Below are positions 12,065 to 24,556 of a stretch of DNA of 64,000 nt, piece by piece. A program made the translations under genes and the position numbers. The notes beneath the pieces are model-generated. The model ran no database searches. It worked only from the letters and a program-made list of their open reading frames with translations, and was not told the origin of the DNA. How positions within the stretch are numbered: the first letter of the stretch is position 1; each line of letters starts with the position of its first letter. The DNA is from Bryum argenteum (lineage: Eukaryota; Streptophyta; Bryopsida; Bryales; Bryaceae). Location of the stretch: NCBI GenBank assembly GCA_037043015.1, contig CM073325.1, positions 12,193,001 through 12,257,000 on the forward strand. The letters run 5' to 3'.

Positions 12065-13260
12065 TTCTTCGCAGCTTCAATTCTTAACAGAGAATCAAGC
12101 ACATCATCATCCTCCCTTTCACCACTCCCAACCGAAAATCCATCATAAAGTGGCTTCTTCTTATCCCTTTCTGCAGAACAAACAATATTACACATTCCGA
12201 CTCCTGCTTCATATCTCATGACGCTCATGTCGAGGGTTAAGCAATCAACTCCAAAAGCAGCCATCAATGACTTGTCAGCACTCTGCCAATGCTCGCAAGA
12301 CACATTCGGAACATAGATTGACTCCAAAAAGTAGCCAATATTTCCAAGAGGGAATAAGAATACTTCAACATATGCAGCATTAAGGTTCAACGCAAAATGC
12401 AAAATTCTAAGAGTCGCTCCCACGGATCAAAATCGATACATCAGCATGTATGACGAATGAACCAGAACCCCACAGACAGCAGTCCAGAAGAGAAATGTTT
12501 CAAGCACCCTGCACGACCCCACCTCAACCAGGCCCTGGAGGTCGTGCACTTTCATAGGGCTGTTGGCTCAACTTAGTTTTGAAGCACAAGTATCGAAGAA
12601 TCCACCATAAAGCTCCATTCTTTCTCTCTAGGGCAACGCCTTGAGAGGATATGATGAGTTTACATGCCTTCACAGACGACGTGAAGAGAAAGCACCGTTT
12701 CAGAACCAACTGACTAACCCTCATCTCACTGAATAAACCACTTCCCAGCCGGGGATGAACGATATAAGCAATATTTCCAACATCTGCTTCTTCACTGTCA
12801 TATGCCGTAAACAGCCCGTTATGATATGAAGGACCTCCACTTGTTCTAATGACATGCTTCCAATTTATCGCCTCTTAATACGATTCTGAGCAGAATGATT
12901 CAGTAACGAAAGCTCCTGCAAGAAGAACATCAAGCAATAGGTTCTGTAGATGAGAACTTCAAGCCTCGCTTTAATCATATACTTGCTCACTGTACATGAA
13001 CCCTTTCCATAAAATGCTCATCAACCTTTCCCAACACCTCAGCTTCCTAGACCTAGAAAAAGAATTGCACTCTGTGCAATGTAGCTGTAACTAAGAGAAT
13101 GGTTCTTCAACCTCCTATAATACAGACAAATTCCATAAGTTCATTATTATCAAGAAATTGAAACTCCAGAACAACTCAATACTAAGAAGTTCCTGAGCCT
13201 CCTCCTAACAACTCACTAACACCGATACGCGCTACCTACCTATACTGAGCACATGATGAT
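12065..13260. other. 5' region of the zinc-finger gene and spacer to the next gene
   Basis: The segment adjoining 12064 probably holds the 5' untranslated region and perhaps an intron of the zinc-finger gene. Near 13260 it becomes the 3' flank of the methyltransferase gene. Open frames here show no family similarity. Confidence 0.5.
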
Positions 13261-16200
13261 CTACATGATATCTTCCGGTTGCCATAGCTGCTTTCGGGCT
13301 ATTAAGATTTTCTCGTCTGCGTCAGAGATCGCATCCTTGGTAGCATCAAAGACGTCCGACCACAGATTCCAGTGCAATGAATTCAATTGCTTCCTGATAT
13401 CGTCGATGATAGGCCCTGTATCCCGTATGATCACTACACCTTTCGGGCGCAAGAGCCTGTCCATTTCCAGCAGCAGATCTGTCGGGCTGCAGTCACGATT
13501 GTAAACATCCGAGAATACACTCCAGGCATGCAACAAGTCGTATGTACGTGGGTAAGTCGAGTATGACTCGCACCTGCGATTCCAGAAGAAGCAGTTGAGA
13601 ATTAGCATGAGAAAGCTCTCAACTTGATTCATATATGCAGCAGTGATAGGTAACAACAAAGAGCGGCTCATACCAATCATGGTACGACCCGATAAACCCA
13701 CGGTCATAGACGATTTTCAAAGTACTTGGTCCTGAGTTCGGAACCACGTTCATGACCCAGACTGGCAGTTGGGCGTCGTGAAGAGCAGCAGCAAATCCGC
13801 CGAAGTTGGCATTCATGTCCATCACATTCCGGAAACTATCATCTTCCATTTGTTTGGCTTCCCTAAGCTTCTGAACGTATACTTCGACTCTCTTCTTCCA
13901 CGCATTCTGTTCCCAATTGCACAGCGTTAGCTTACTCTGATTCGTAGACTTAAAGAACAGATGCAATAACATGGGCATCATGATGATTGCCAATACCGTG
14001 TCTTCATTGAAAGTCTTCTCGCTGAAGTCAAGCTCCTTCAACCTGGCTGGAGGAGTGTTCATACGCGCTGGCCACGGTGCTAATCCATTTCCCCCCAACT
14101 TGCTCGCTGTAATAGGCATAATATCAATCAAGATCAGTCTTTTTAGATGACTAAATACTATAAAGCACGAAGGTAAACATGCCAACAACCAGACTACGTG
14201 CAATTGTCAAAACACGGGTACTTGTAAAGTACCTGTCGAAGGTGAACTTGACAACTTACAGGCTGTGACGGGAGTGATGCAAGGCTTCATGGGTTCCTGC
14301 CAGCCAGAGTCAGCGTCACTACCAGGGCTGCAAAGCGGCGGCCAAGTTCCCGTCGTTCGTTTCTCGTAACATTCATTTGTGACAGGCTTAGCCCAGATGA
14401 CAGTTTGGTCCCGTTTAGACGCAATAGTCCAGCACATTCTTCCCACAAGGTCGGTCATGTCGGCCCACTCCTGCTGCTCGGCAGGATCGTCTCGATAAAC
14501 AGGAGGAGACGACCACGCGAAGTAACCTCCAGGTCGTAAAATTCGATCGATCTCCAGCAACAAAATGCCGTCCCGTTCCCTCCAGTCGATCCGACACCGC
14601 GAGCAGTGAGCTAAGTCGAATGACTTGCTTGCATACGGAAGCCGCATGGTGCCCAACACACCTAATGTTGCAGGAATGCCTCTCTCCAATGCAAACTGGA
14701 TTTGGTTCTGATGAACATCGTTCGGCGCCAACGACATTGCTAAAATGTCCTGAGGCAGTAAGTAAGCTCCGAAACTCGCCACTCCACATCCAACGTCGAA
14801 TACTGTCCTGATCTTGCCGTTGCTGCTCAAGTTCCCATCTTTGTTTTTGAGCATCTACACGAACACAACCATCAGCACTCTCTTCAGAAAAGGATCATGT
14901 TCGCGACTGCCAAGGCTAAAAGTCGATAGACGATTGTAAGTTTCGAATCACATCTGCGGTCAGCTCGAAGCGAGGGATGCTCACCTTTGCAAGATGGGCA
15001 ATGTACTTGTCAGCGCCATTTGGAAAATGAGTGCCACCACCTGGAAAGTTTACTTTATCGCCGTGCACAACCATCCAGTGTTGATCTGACTTCTCGGTTG
15101 CAAGGAATGTGTGTGGCACATTAGCCTGCCAGATTTCATCCCTGCTCGCCGGCCATCTGATAGGTACCTGTTCGTCAATGAGCACACAATGAGCTCTTTC
15201 ACAAGAAAATATTGGGCACATTGACCGAACTACCGATCTCAAAATCGAAACAGGCATAGCACTAATAAAACCGCATTCCCCTCGTATAAATAAGTCACTG
15301 GAAGGAGATTGATCAGTGTACCTTGTAATTCGGTGGTGGTGGAATAAGGCAATTGAGGCGGTGATCAGCGGGCGGGCAGTGTCGCTCATAATGTTCCATC
15401 ACCGACAAATTCAACTTCAGCTTCATTTGCTTGTTCAGATTCCTGTCCAGGCAAGGAACCAGCTCTGTGTACCGAGAATCGCAGACCTGCAAAGAAAACT
15501 CTCACCTCAGCTTCGAAACACAATTCTCTAACACAGCTAACAACACAACCACTAATTTCACATCGAAGCATTTTGCTAACAGTTAAGCGAATTCTACCAA
15601 AAGAGAAAGAAATCCAACTGCAAAATGCCCATCACCTTCGTTTCAGCTTCAAAACAACCCTCTTCTACTGCTCTAATGCAACCATTAATCCCCCCGCAAT
15701 TCATTGACAAGAAGCAGTGATTTTCTCCAAACAAGAAAAATAACCAAACTGCAACCAAAATGCCTTATTCTTTACAGGAGAATGTAACCACAGGAACTTG
15801 TTACAAGCGCTGAGCCTTCTCAGGAGTATGAAGTGGTCCAAACTTTGTTGTCTTAGACGAAATCAAATCAGTAAAGAATTCAAGAGCCCTTTTAGCAGAC
15901 TTACAGGCACAGATTTGAGTGAGAGTTGAAGGAATCCTTCGTCTTCGACGGCATCTTCTTCAGGAGCTTCATCTTCAATGGTAGTAGCTTCATCACCCAA
16001 TCTCAAGCCTTCCAGATTACCTTCCTCAGGCTCATCATCCTGAGGCTCATCAATCACGACCTCTGCTTTCTCCTCTGCAGCAACCTCTTCTTCTTTGACA
16101 ACATCCTTCTCTTCAGTCTCCTTCACCTTCGACTCCTCCTCGATCAAATCCTTAGCCACAGTCACAGACTTGGACACTTCCCAATCCTCAGCAGCAGCTT

Positions 16201-16375
16201 TGCTGGTGGAAGTGGAGGTGTCCGTAAGGGTTTTGCTCCGGAACAGAGAGCTTTGCTGCAACGAGAGGAGGAACAAAATGGCAGCCATCGTGCATGCCAG
16301 AATGACGAGCCGCCGGCTCTGCGCATTTCCATCGATGCGACCTCGCAACCGCAACGAGGTTTGCCGACCATACAT
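13261..16375 (-). CDS. putative Golgi pectin methyltransferase (PMT/QUASIMODO family), seven exons
   Basis: Proposed exons, in gene order, are 15905-16375, 15322-15486, 14985-15167, 14260-14854, 13997-14106, 13674-13906 and 13261-13573; they total 2070 nt, 689 residues. The product has the plan of plant Methyltransf_29 (DUF248) proteins. A short basic cytosolic tail (MYGRQTSLRLRGR) precedes one signal-anchor helix at about residues 22-40, then a Glu/Asp-rich stalk (about 60-150), then the methyltransferase region. Motif I is VFDVGCGVASFGAYL near residue 291, followed by APNDVHQNQIQFALERGIPA. Later family blocks include FAWSSPPVY, RNVMDMNANFGGFAAAL, WVMNVVP and LLHAW. Related proteins methylesterify homogalacturonan in the Golgi; the substrate here is inferred from family. 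The long acidic stalk resembles the PMT24-27 subgroup. The start at 16375 begins the conserved leader. Confidence 0.93.
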
Positions 16376-17246
16376 CGTGCTAAAACGAAAAATCTCCACT
16401 CATAGAAACTGAAAACCAAACTAGACACCTCCTTTACTACACATTCCTCACTGCTAATGCGTCCACCGACAGCGCTCTACAACAATGCGGTGCCATGATC
16501 AAGAATTTTTTGTAGGTCTACACTTGAATCCACGAAAAGTTCGCTCGTGATCAAGCAGGAGATTGAACCCGAAAAGCCCAACCAGAGATTACCGGGGCGC
16601 AAATGTCGCCGAGAATACCTCCCTCCAGAGTCAAATTAAGTAAGGGGACGCCATTACAGCTCTGTCTTCCACAGATTGCGTCATGTGATGGGGTCGATCT
16701 CCATTGAAAGCACGACACGGAGTGCAGGTTAGGGTGGGAAGGGAATGCGATCAGCTGCGAGACTAAAATTAGGTCATAGAAGGAGTGTAGTGTACTGCAA
16801 TGCTCAGGAGAGGAGCTCAGTTATCGTATGCCCAACTTGGGTTCGGTGATCTCCCCAGTTGCATGTCAAAGTTCATTTCGGGCTTGAAATCTGCGAAAAC
16901 TTTGAACTGAGCGGAGAAAAAGAATGTGAAACTGGTGATGAAGGTGATGCGCATTTGTGACGTAAGGTAAGAATTCTCATGTAGAAGCGAAGATGGGTTT
17001 CAAATCGCGACTCTGTTTTCTGCAAGCCGCAACAAAATCGGTCCCTGAAGCTCCGTCCCGATCCTCGTACTGTAGTGCTGTGTGGTAGGTGTGGAGTACC
17101 CAAAACCGTCACTTGGAGAGCAACCAATGACCCAAAACCGTTGCAGATCACATGGACTCTTATCTTTCCCATAAACCATTTGCATTATATTGAGGTGGCC
17201 AATGATGCCGCAATTTTCATGTTACTGGCAAGCAATTTTTGTGCAT
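16376..17246. other. 5' flank of the methyltransferase gene
   Basis: This stretch upstream of the methyltransferase ATG should hold its leader and promoter. No distinct TATA motif stands out and no second gene is recognisable; open frames up to about 17270 are without similarity. Confidence 0.5.
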
Positions 17247-17400
17247 GGGGAAAATTAGTAGAAAGTTAGAGCAAGTGGAATCATCAAATTTGGACTCTTC
17301 TGTAGTGAGCAGGGAAGTTGAAAATATAGGTGTTCCTAAAATGGTGTCTTAAAGTGATACCTTATCATGTTTGTGATGAGCACATAATATTGTTGTATGG
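17247..17400 (+). repeat. dispersed repeat, copy 2
   Basis: Homologous to 10155-10330 in the same orientation, with scattered substitutions and small indels. Confidence 0.65.
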
Positions 17401-17535
17401 GAAAGCTATTATGTACCTGCTCCTGAAGATTACTATAGCTACATTATAGGACCTGCTCCAATTTCAGACCACTCTTCTATATGTACATTCATACCATCTT
17501 GGATTGATCAGTGACTTCCACCATTAAAACCTAGG

Positions 17536-18010
17536 GGTGTCACTTAGAACATTTTACCAAACAACATGCAGCATAATGTAGGGAGGTATTAAACCACGGT
17601 CTTTAAAAATTGGAAAAAAGCTTTGAGATAATATAGGGTGTACAATTTATACTACACGCAATTATAAGTAAGATACTTAGGTAAGTAATAAGTCATATTT
17701 ATACTTTTCTTTTCCAAGATACTCATAAATTTTTTTTTTAGGGTCAATTATTGCACTATGGACCTACTTGGATGGATGAAAATTGCATGTAACGATCTAC
17801 TATTATGGCCTTTCCTACCCCTAAATTTTTTGTATAACAATTTTCTCTCTTTAGAATTGTAAGTAAGTGTATGGGGCAAAAATATCATATATTCCAAATT
17901 TTAATACCATTTAATTCATAAAGACCATACAATTCATCTTGCTCATCAATACACTCTACAATAATACTCCTTTGCCGCACAAGATATACTAAACCTCCTT
18001 TGAAGTCATC
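17536..18010 (+). repeat. dispersed 480-bp unit, solitary copy
   Basis: The segment matches 57735-58215 in inverted orientation over nearly its whole length. Both copies carry the phrases GTAGGGAGGTATTA, GGCCTTTCCTACCCC and TACTCCT. The ends look weakly inverted: GGGGTGTCACTTAGA at the left and TCATCCCCTCTAG at the right. It is probably a small DNA transposon in its own right. Confidence 0.7.
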
Positions 18011-18218
18011 CCCTCTAGCATTAAAAATAAGTTGAATGTGAGATCCAACTTAATTAATATACTCATTCTCATATTTAGGATGAGCGAAACATGGCTCTTT
18101 TAAGTTTGAAAACTTCTTCTAGAATGTTAAATTTTGACACTAGTAGAATCATCTTATGTCTTTTCAATATTTCACCATTCTTGATCACCTACCTCAAAAT
18201 AGTTGGAAATTTTTGTTA

Positions 18219-19197
18219 TTAACCCCTAAACGTCCCAGCCTATTTTTAGCAAAAAAGCACATTTCCACAAAAATCGTCATAGATGAAAATGAAGAGAAGC
18301 TAATAAGATCTCAACCGTACAAACTTGTAATAGACTTATCGAAGATCATGTGGACCAAAATTTGAGTCATGAGGCCTTATAGATCGGGAGATCATAATAT
18401 ATTAATACTAAAAAAAAACTGCAAAATTTCATCATTTTCACTTTGAGGTGGAAATGCTACCAATATACCTATTGCAATGAAAAAGTCACCAACTTGAAAG
18501 ATGTTCATCTTCATCTTAATAAGTCCTTTACCCAACAAAAATTCATCAAAAAAATTCTTGGCTCAAATAAAAGCCATGCAATGGTAAAAACTGCCGAAAA
18601 ATTTACAAAGGAAAAATAGTCCAAAACTAGACCCTTTGCATTCAATTTCATGCCTTATCTTCAAAACGTCTTCGATCTTGTTAAGGTTTCTACCACTTAG
18701 ACTAGACTCTAATTGGAGGCCATTCCAAAAAATTAAGTTGAAATCCAACGGTGGATGAAGGAGATATAGCTCCTCAAATATCATCCATTTTCTCACTTTT
18801 TCTGTTGACAAAACATCATTGCAAATCCAATAGCAAAATCATTTGGATCAAAAAACTTCTCACTACAAAGTTGTTAAGAATCACCTTAACATCATGACCA
18901 TGAAAAAAAAATCATGGAAAACTATTTTTAATTTCACATAATTGGCTTGCAATGGTAATACATGCCCCATGCTTGGAAACCCAAAAACAAGAGCTGTCTT
19001 CACTAAAGTGCATTCCATTAATTCATACTTTATTGTATGGGCTTGCAAATTTTACAACACAAACTAGACTTGATTTGGAACCCAACACAAGTGATTTCAT
19101 CCAAAACGGAGTTCGGATGAAGGTGTTATGGCTCTTCAAAGTTTCTGCCCTCCATCCAAAATGTAGAAAAACGACATTGGGGACGTTTAGGGGTTAA
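18219..19197. mobile_element. 1-kb TTAA-flanked (piggyBac-like) non-autonomous element
   Basis: The 971-bp core at 18223-19193 begins CCCCTAAACGTCCC and ends in the exact inverted copy GGGACGTTTAGGGG. TTAA flanks it at 18219-18222 and 19194-19197. The interior encodes no transposase. Fragments of the same family occur at 29935-30475, 33290-33960, 37579-37960 and 57290-58633. TTAA duplication plus inverted repeats starting CCY is the hallmark of piggyBac-type transposition; assignment rests on these ends only. Confidence 0.78.
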
Positions 19198-20418
19198 AGT
19201 AGAGATTTCTTGAGTATATACTTCTAAACTGAGATTTGTTGCTCTTTTCTTTCGTTGTTATATTGAGCAACTTGGAGCAAGCCTAATGTGGACAAGATTT
19301 TTTTCTCCTAAACAAATTCTTACTAAAACTTTTTGACATAAGATCTTATACAGCAAATACAAGCGTAGTGTTTCCAACCCATAGCATCTTTGGGATTTTT
19401 CTTCCTATCAAGTACTATTTCCTTCTCAACCATGGTACGAAGCCTAAAGACTACAATCTAGGACAATAGGTGGGGCTACTTGCAACATCATAATCCTACA
19501 AAGCTAATAGCCTAACGTGGCCTAAGAGTTGGATATGCTATAAGGTTGTAGTCAAAACTTAGGGCATACCTTTTACTTGCCCCTATAAGAACTAATTGAA
19601 GCCTTATTCGTTGGACACTCAAGATTTACAACAAGTCTAATGGTTTATTGTATTTTGTCCCTCACTTGGACTCTATCAAGACAGTTCTACTCTAGATTTA
19701 TATGAGAGGAGTACATTATAGTTCAATACCAATCCAACATACAAGCAGCCGCTTCTTGGGCCAATTCTTGACTTAATGTATCGCAAATCTCAAGTATAAC
19801 AAACTTACGAGTGTCTCTTTTGCTTTGATTGTTGTTCCAGTGTTTCAACTATTTTGAATACAAAATCTACGTGTATTTCTTGTTCTCTCATCATGATGAC
19901 GATTAGGTAATGATTCTAGATCTAGCAATTCCGGGGCTACTTGCGGAGCCCTAAAAGACACATGTTAAAATAGATGGGATTTTTACTCTATGCTATTTTT
20001 GTCCACTCTAGGGTAAAATATTGATTACTTATAGTAATTAAGTTTGAGATATATTTCTTTTCCGCTCTTTAGATTCTATTGGCTTCTATGTTGCTTGGTT
20101 GTGGCGTTGTCTCATCGCCTTCAAGAAATTTCACAAACCTCGTACTCTATACATGGTTTTTGCTACAAACTTCTATGTCAAGTAATTCTTTTCATCTATA
20201 ACCAAAGAAATTCCATCAACACGAGGCTCAGCCATAGTAAACGCTAAACCGCACTAAGCTCTCTTGATGCTACCAAAAAACAAAAATTTGACGATGTTGC
20301 AAAAGATTGCATAAATAAAGCCCAATGATGCTATCGTGGGCCAATAACCTATTGAAAAATATACAACTTTTTTTTTTGATTAATTACAAAATTTGTCTTA
20401 AACACATGTAGAAGGATT
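19198..20418. other. AT-rich spacer, no gene seen
   Basis: I find no convincing exon, RNA gene or complete element in this stretch. Confidence 0.5.
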
Positions 20419-20713
20419 ACTTGCAAAGTGACATAATATAAAACGAGGAAGAGGAAGTTGGAATGGAGCCAATAGATAAGTCAAAAACCAAGTGCAGAGC
20501 ATGTCAAAAAATGTCATTTGGCTAGAGATGTTGAGTGCAAGAATACTCCTTCACGTGCCAATGGTTGTCATTGCCACTTGGAGGGGTATTCTTGCGCTCA
20601 CCATCTCTAGCCCAATGACATTTTTTGACATGCTCTGCACTTGGTTTTTGACTTATCTATTGGCTCCTTTCCAACTTTCTCTTTCTCATTGTATTTCTTG
20701 TCACTTTGCAAGT
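20419..20713. repeat. long near-perfect hairpin (about 131-bp arms)
   Basis: Left arm 20419-20549 and right arm about 20583-20713 are inverted copies at roughly 90 percent identity. The middle 54 bp, starting GGAGCCAATAGATAAGTCAA, pairs perfectly. The loop is only about 33 bp. The outer ends ACTTGCAAAGTGAC / GTCACTTTGCAAGT are perfect. No clean target duplication is seen. It could be a MITE or a young small-RNA precursor formed by inverted duplication. Confidence 0.85.
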
Positions 20714-21234
20714 GATATATTTAACACCATAATTATTTTGTAATTACCTTACTGAAAGCAAAAGTTGCGTATTTTACAATAGCACAAAATAGCCATTAGT
20801 TGGAATACGCATGAATTGTTGGGTTGTCAACTAACACTTCAATCCCAACTTCCCCGCTATATTCCACTTTAGGTCAGGTTCATGGCTTATTGAGCATGCT
20901 TTTATATCCTCCTCTCTGTTATGTAAGGGGCCATATTTGGTAGGCTTCCAATCAACAAACTCCTCAACAATATCATAACTAACCTAAAAACCACAACAAT
21001 TTGGGAATTGAGGGGGGCTTCACTATGGACCAAAAGCCATAGTCGTGGAATTTCGAAATTTGTGATTGTAGAGTAAAGTGTTTTTTATTTCATTTGGCAT
21101 TACACTACCTTGCAAAAGAAAGAATGATCACTAACTTTGGGGCCTCCAAAATATGCTACACTCTGCAAATGAATAATGTATTCATAGTATTCTTGATTTA
21201 TGGTTGAGTCAAAGCAAGTACTCGGACTCAACTA

Positions 21235-21680
21235 TAAGGTAGGAGTGGTGAAAACCGTCTGAATTTCAGCTTTGCATACTTGGAATAGTGGTGTAAAATT
21301 TTAATTATTTTTCCATGGTGTGCAAAGCTAGTGCAAATCCATCCCCCCAAAAAAAAAAAAAAATTGAGTAATCCTATAATTTCCTATGAATTTTTGAATC
21401 TCGAGTCTTAGGAGTCCCACTACCCGAACATAAAGTGCTGGCTTTTTTGCAAGGTTGTATTCCGAAAACTGTGGATTGAATGTCCCAAAATGAATTAAAA
21501 TAGGTTCAAGAACTGACATAGGAGTTGTCTAAAACCGTTCAGCATGCATGGTGGGAGCTAAAATTAGTGGATGGTTCCCAAAACCTGTCAGTTTTCCATG
21601 AACGGACGGTTTTACAGACCGTACCCATAAACCTACTGTGCGGTTTTTGGGGCTGGACGGTTTTCACGACTCCTACCTTA
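21235..21680. mobile_element. TA-flanked MITE with 22-bp inverted ends
   Basis: The 442-bp core at 21237-21678 begins AGGTAGGAGTGGTGAAAACC and ends in its inverted copy with one mismatch. The dinucleotide TA flanks both sides (21235-21236 and 21679-21680), as expected for Tc1/mariner-mobilised elements. The right half carries several ACCGT/ACGGT-containing motifs. No coding capacity is present. Confidence 0.75.
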
Positions 21681-21989
21681 ATCTAAGAGATCATGGGGCC
21701 CAAAGATCATTGATTGGCTAGATGTCAATTATTGACCAAGAGGCACAACCATAAAATTAATTTAAATTTTCTGACTGCAATTATTACTGCAATTTAGATA
21801 TGATTATTCCTCAGGCCCACTTATTCTCTAGTATTTAAATGACCCATAGTGGACTAAAAAACCCAATTCAATTTAAAGGTCATTTTCCAAGACTCACTCT
21901 TCAAGGGCCCTCTTCAAGAGTGGAGCTTTCCCGTAAGAGACTTCACGGACTAACCTCTAACGTTGTGCAACCTCAAAACAACAAAAAAT

Positions 21990-22870
21990 CCTAAAATTGC
22001 CCTTTTTTATTGCAAGATGCAAAGTTTTGAATTTTGACAAGCTTTGAAGTATGTAACCGTAAGATCTCGTACCTATATTGTACGTGAACATGTACACCAA
22101 ATCTTAGGTTCAAAATTTTCACCATTTGTGAGATCGTAATGTTCAAAATTGAAAAAATAGTTTTTTTCGATGTTGTAGAATGGCAAAGAAAAGTTATGGG
22201 AGCCCAAAAAACCATTATTGAAAAGAAATATGACATGAGGCTCTTCAAATTCTTGTTCCTAGGTGAGTAAGGAATATGTTTATGTAATTTATTCCCTCGT
22301 TGGCCCTATAAAAACTTGAAATAGTGCTTGATCTTTCACATGGAGATATGGTGAAATTCAAACACAAAGGCCCAGTTTCAATAATTACAAAGGCATGTAG
22401 AAGATTATTGGATTGAAAATCCAAACGGTGAGATCATGCCTTACTACCTTTCCTAGGTGTGAAAAAAACAAAACTTGAAAAAAAGTAAAATTTTAAATTT
22501 TGTTGATTTTTTGAAGTTTTTGCGTTTAATCAATTTGGGCGGATTTTGAGAATAAATGAGCATATACCACAGTTTGGGCAATTTTGGGCAGATTTTGAAA
22601 ATAAATGAGCATATACCGTAGTTTGGACAACTTTGGGCAGTTTTAGACACATTTTAAATAGTATTTTGAAACTTTGACCGCAAATATCTCCTAGAGTATG
22701 AGGAATTTTGGAGCATGTGATGACTTTTCAGAAAGCTATGGAAAAGCTCTACCACTTGGAAAGGTTTTAACTCCATGCAAGTTAAAAATGGTAAGTCAGA
22801 GGCTGACCAAATTCCAATCAACCTAATTTGGGCCTCACCCCCATTAGGAGTTAATAATTTGATACAATAA
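21990..22870 (+). repeat. dispersed AT-rich repeat, copy 1
   Basis: Matches 30480-30920 in the same orientation in patches: ACATGGRGATA/TAATT, AAAGGCCCA, GATTTTGGGCAAATTTT-like runs, and CTCAGAGTATGA-like text. Inside it, about 22530-22645 is a two-copy tandem of about 58 bp with AATAAATGAGCATATACC. Its ends are not defined. Confidence 0.55.
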
Positions 22871-23217
22871 GTGTCAAAAAGTTTCAAACTTTAGATTATT
22901 ACAAGTTTAGTTGTGATCCAGTGCAATCTGGCAAGTGGCATGCTCTAGTTTAAAGGCTAATCACCTTTTATCTCAAGTTGAGATACTTATGAACATAATT
23001 GTTCGGATGGCAATGCATTTGTGTGAAGAGACGGATGGCTAGTGATCATCTCTCTCATTTGATCACTTTTGACAATCCATTAAATGCAATTCTCATGAAG
23101 TAAGGTGCATAAATTTGTGAGAGATTTTCTTGTGGCACTCATAGATCTTGAATTCTCTAGTCTCTAATAGTTGTGTACACAAGCTACTGTACATGCCTTC
23201 TTCTTTAGTGTTTCAAG

Positions 23218-24209
23218 ATGCCCAAAGCATTATCTTGACAGACTCAAGATAATGCAGTTTCGATGCTCCAAATAGGATGTTCACACATGGAGATAGCAAA
23301 TACTTTGCATGTGAGTGTGGGACGTATTCATAACCTTTGTGAGGTATACATTCCAGATGTATTCACCTTGCGTAGAGGTAGGCCTCCAAACTTGAAAAGA
23401 GTGCATGAACGAAGGTGCGTGTTAGAAATGGCGAGGGGAGGAGTGGGTATTTGTGCAGATTTAGGAAGGTCTTCGCAACAAGTGTTAGAAGTGAAAGTGA
23501 GCTTTCATACTATTAAACGTGCACTTCATATAGCTTGTTTACGTTTGTAAACAAAGGTCAAAGAAACCACATCTTTCTCTCAAACATGGAAAGGCACGTG
23601 TAGAGTTCGCTAGTCTCTACGAACATTAGACCGAGAAGATTGGAGTCGAATATTCTCTGACCACTTTAAAATCATCCGCTTTAAATAAGATGGAAGAATT
23701 TGGTGTTAAACATGAGAGGCGATGCCGCTTTCAGAACAAACTATCAGTCATGGAGATGTGGGGATTATGGTTAGGGGTGTATGTGCATGCATGGACCTAG
23801 ATTGATATGCAAAGTGGAGGGGCGCATTAATCAGATTCGTAATCGTGACGTTCTAGAGAAAAATGTTCGTAGGGTAATTACCAAGTTCAACTTCGACCAT
23901 TCTCGCGTAATCTTCCAACAAGACAATGCTCCCAGTCACACAACAGAGATGCTTAAAGAGTCGTTCTCACGGCAACCTTTTGCTCTCCTACCTTGGTTTG
24001 CTCAATCGCTTGATTTCAATGCCATTGAACACATTTGGTCAATTCTCAAACGGAGACTTAATCAATATGAGAGATCTCCAAATGGATGATTAGAATTATG
24101 GGATCGTGTGGTAGGAGTTTTCGACTCAATTACACCAATTGATTGTAGGAGGCTTGTAGAAAGTATGCCACATAGAATAGCAGCAATAGGGAGGTGGAAA
24201 AAGTACTGA
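23218..24209 (+). pseudogene. dead Tc1-type transposase (DD34E)
   Basis: Reading along three frames gives a Tc1/mariner transposase of the animal and fungal type. An N-terminal helix-turn-helix lies at about 23263-23400 (IANTLHVSVGRIHNLCEV). The first catalytic block is degraded (FSDH near 23660). A weakened HGGGSVMVWG-like block follows. The second catalytic Asp is in QQDNAPSHT and the Glu in AIEHIW, with 34 residues between them. A conserved tail VESMPHR ends near 24209. A stop six codons after the first ATG, at least three further stops and frame shifts show that it is inactive. I could not find its terminal inverted repeats. It is clearly diverged from the intact copy at 34478-35485. Confidence 0.85.
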
Positions 24210-24556
24210 GAGATCATCTTTCATGGGTTGGCAAAATTGATCAAATACCTGAGTGGACTTTGGGTCTTTCTCATCTCTTTTAACAACTCTACTATCAAAG
24301 GCATTTTTCATGTAGTATGTACTATATACTACATAGTATGTTGATAAAATTTACCAACTCCATTTTCATGTGTTCATTTTTTGTTCACAAAAGATTGAAT
24401 GAAGTGTTTGCAGATGTTTGATCAATTTTGATAGGTAGTCTCTGAGATCCCCCTTTCTAGAAGAGGATTACGGTACTAGAGCATCATAAACTTGAAGTTT
24501 ACGCCATTTGTCATCCACATCCTCTACTAGTGATTGGTTCTATAGACTTCACTGAC

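Noticed and set aside
11863-12423. 186-codon open frame on the minus strand
   Set aside because: It has no ATG start and the conserved CYLC zinc-finger exon lies in a different frame across the same bases, so the frame is fortuitous.
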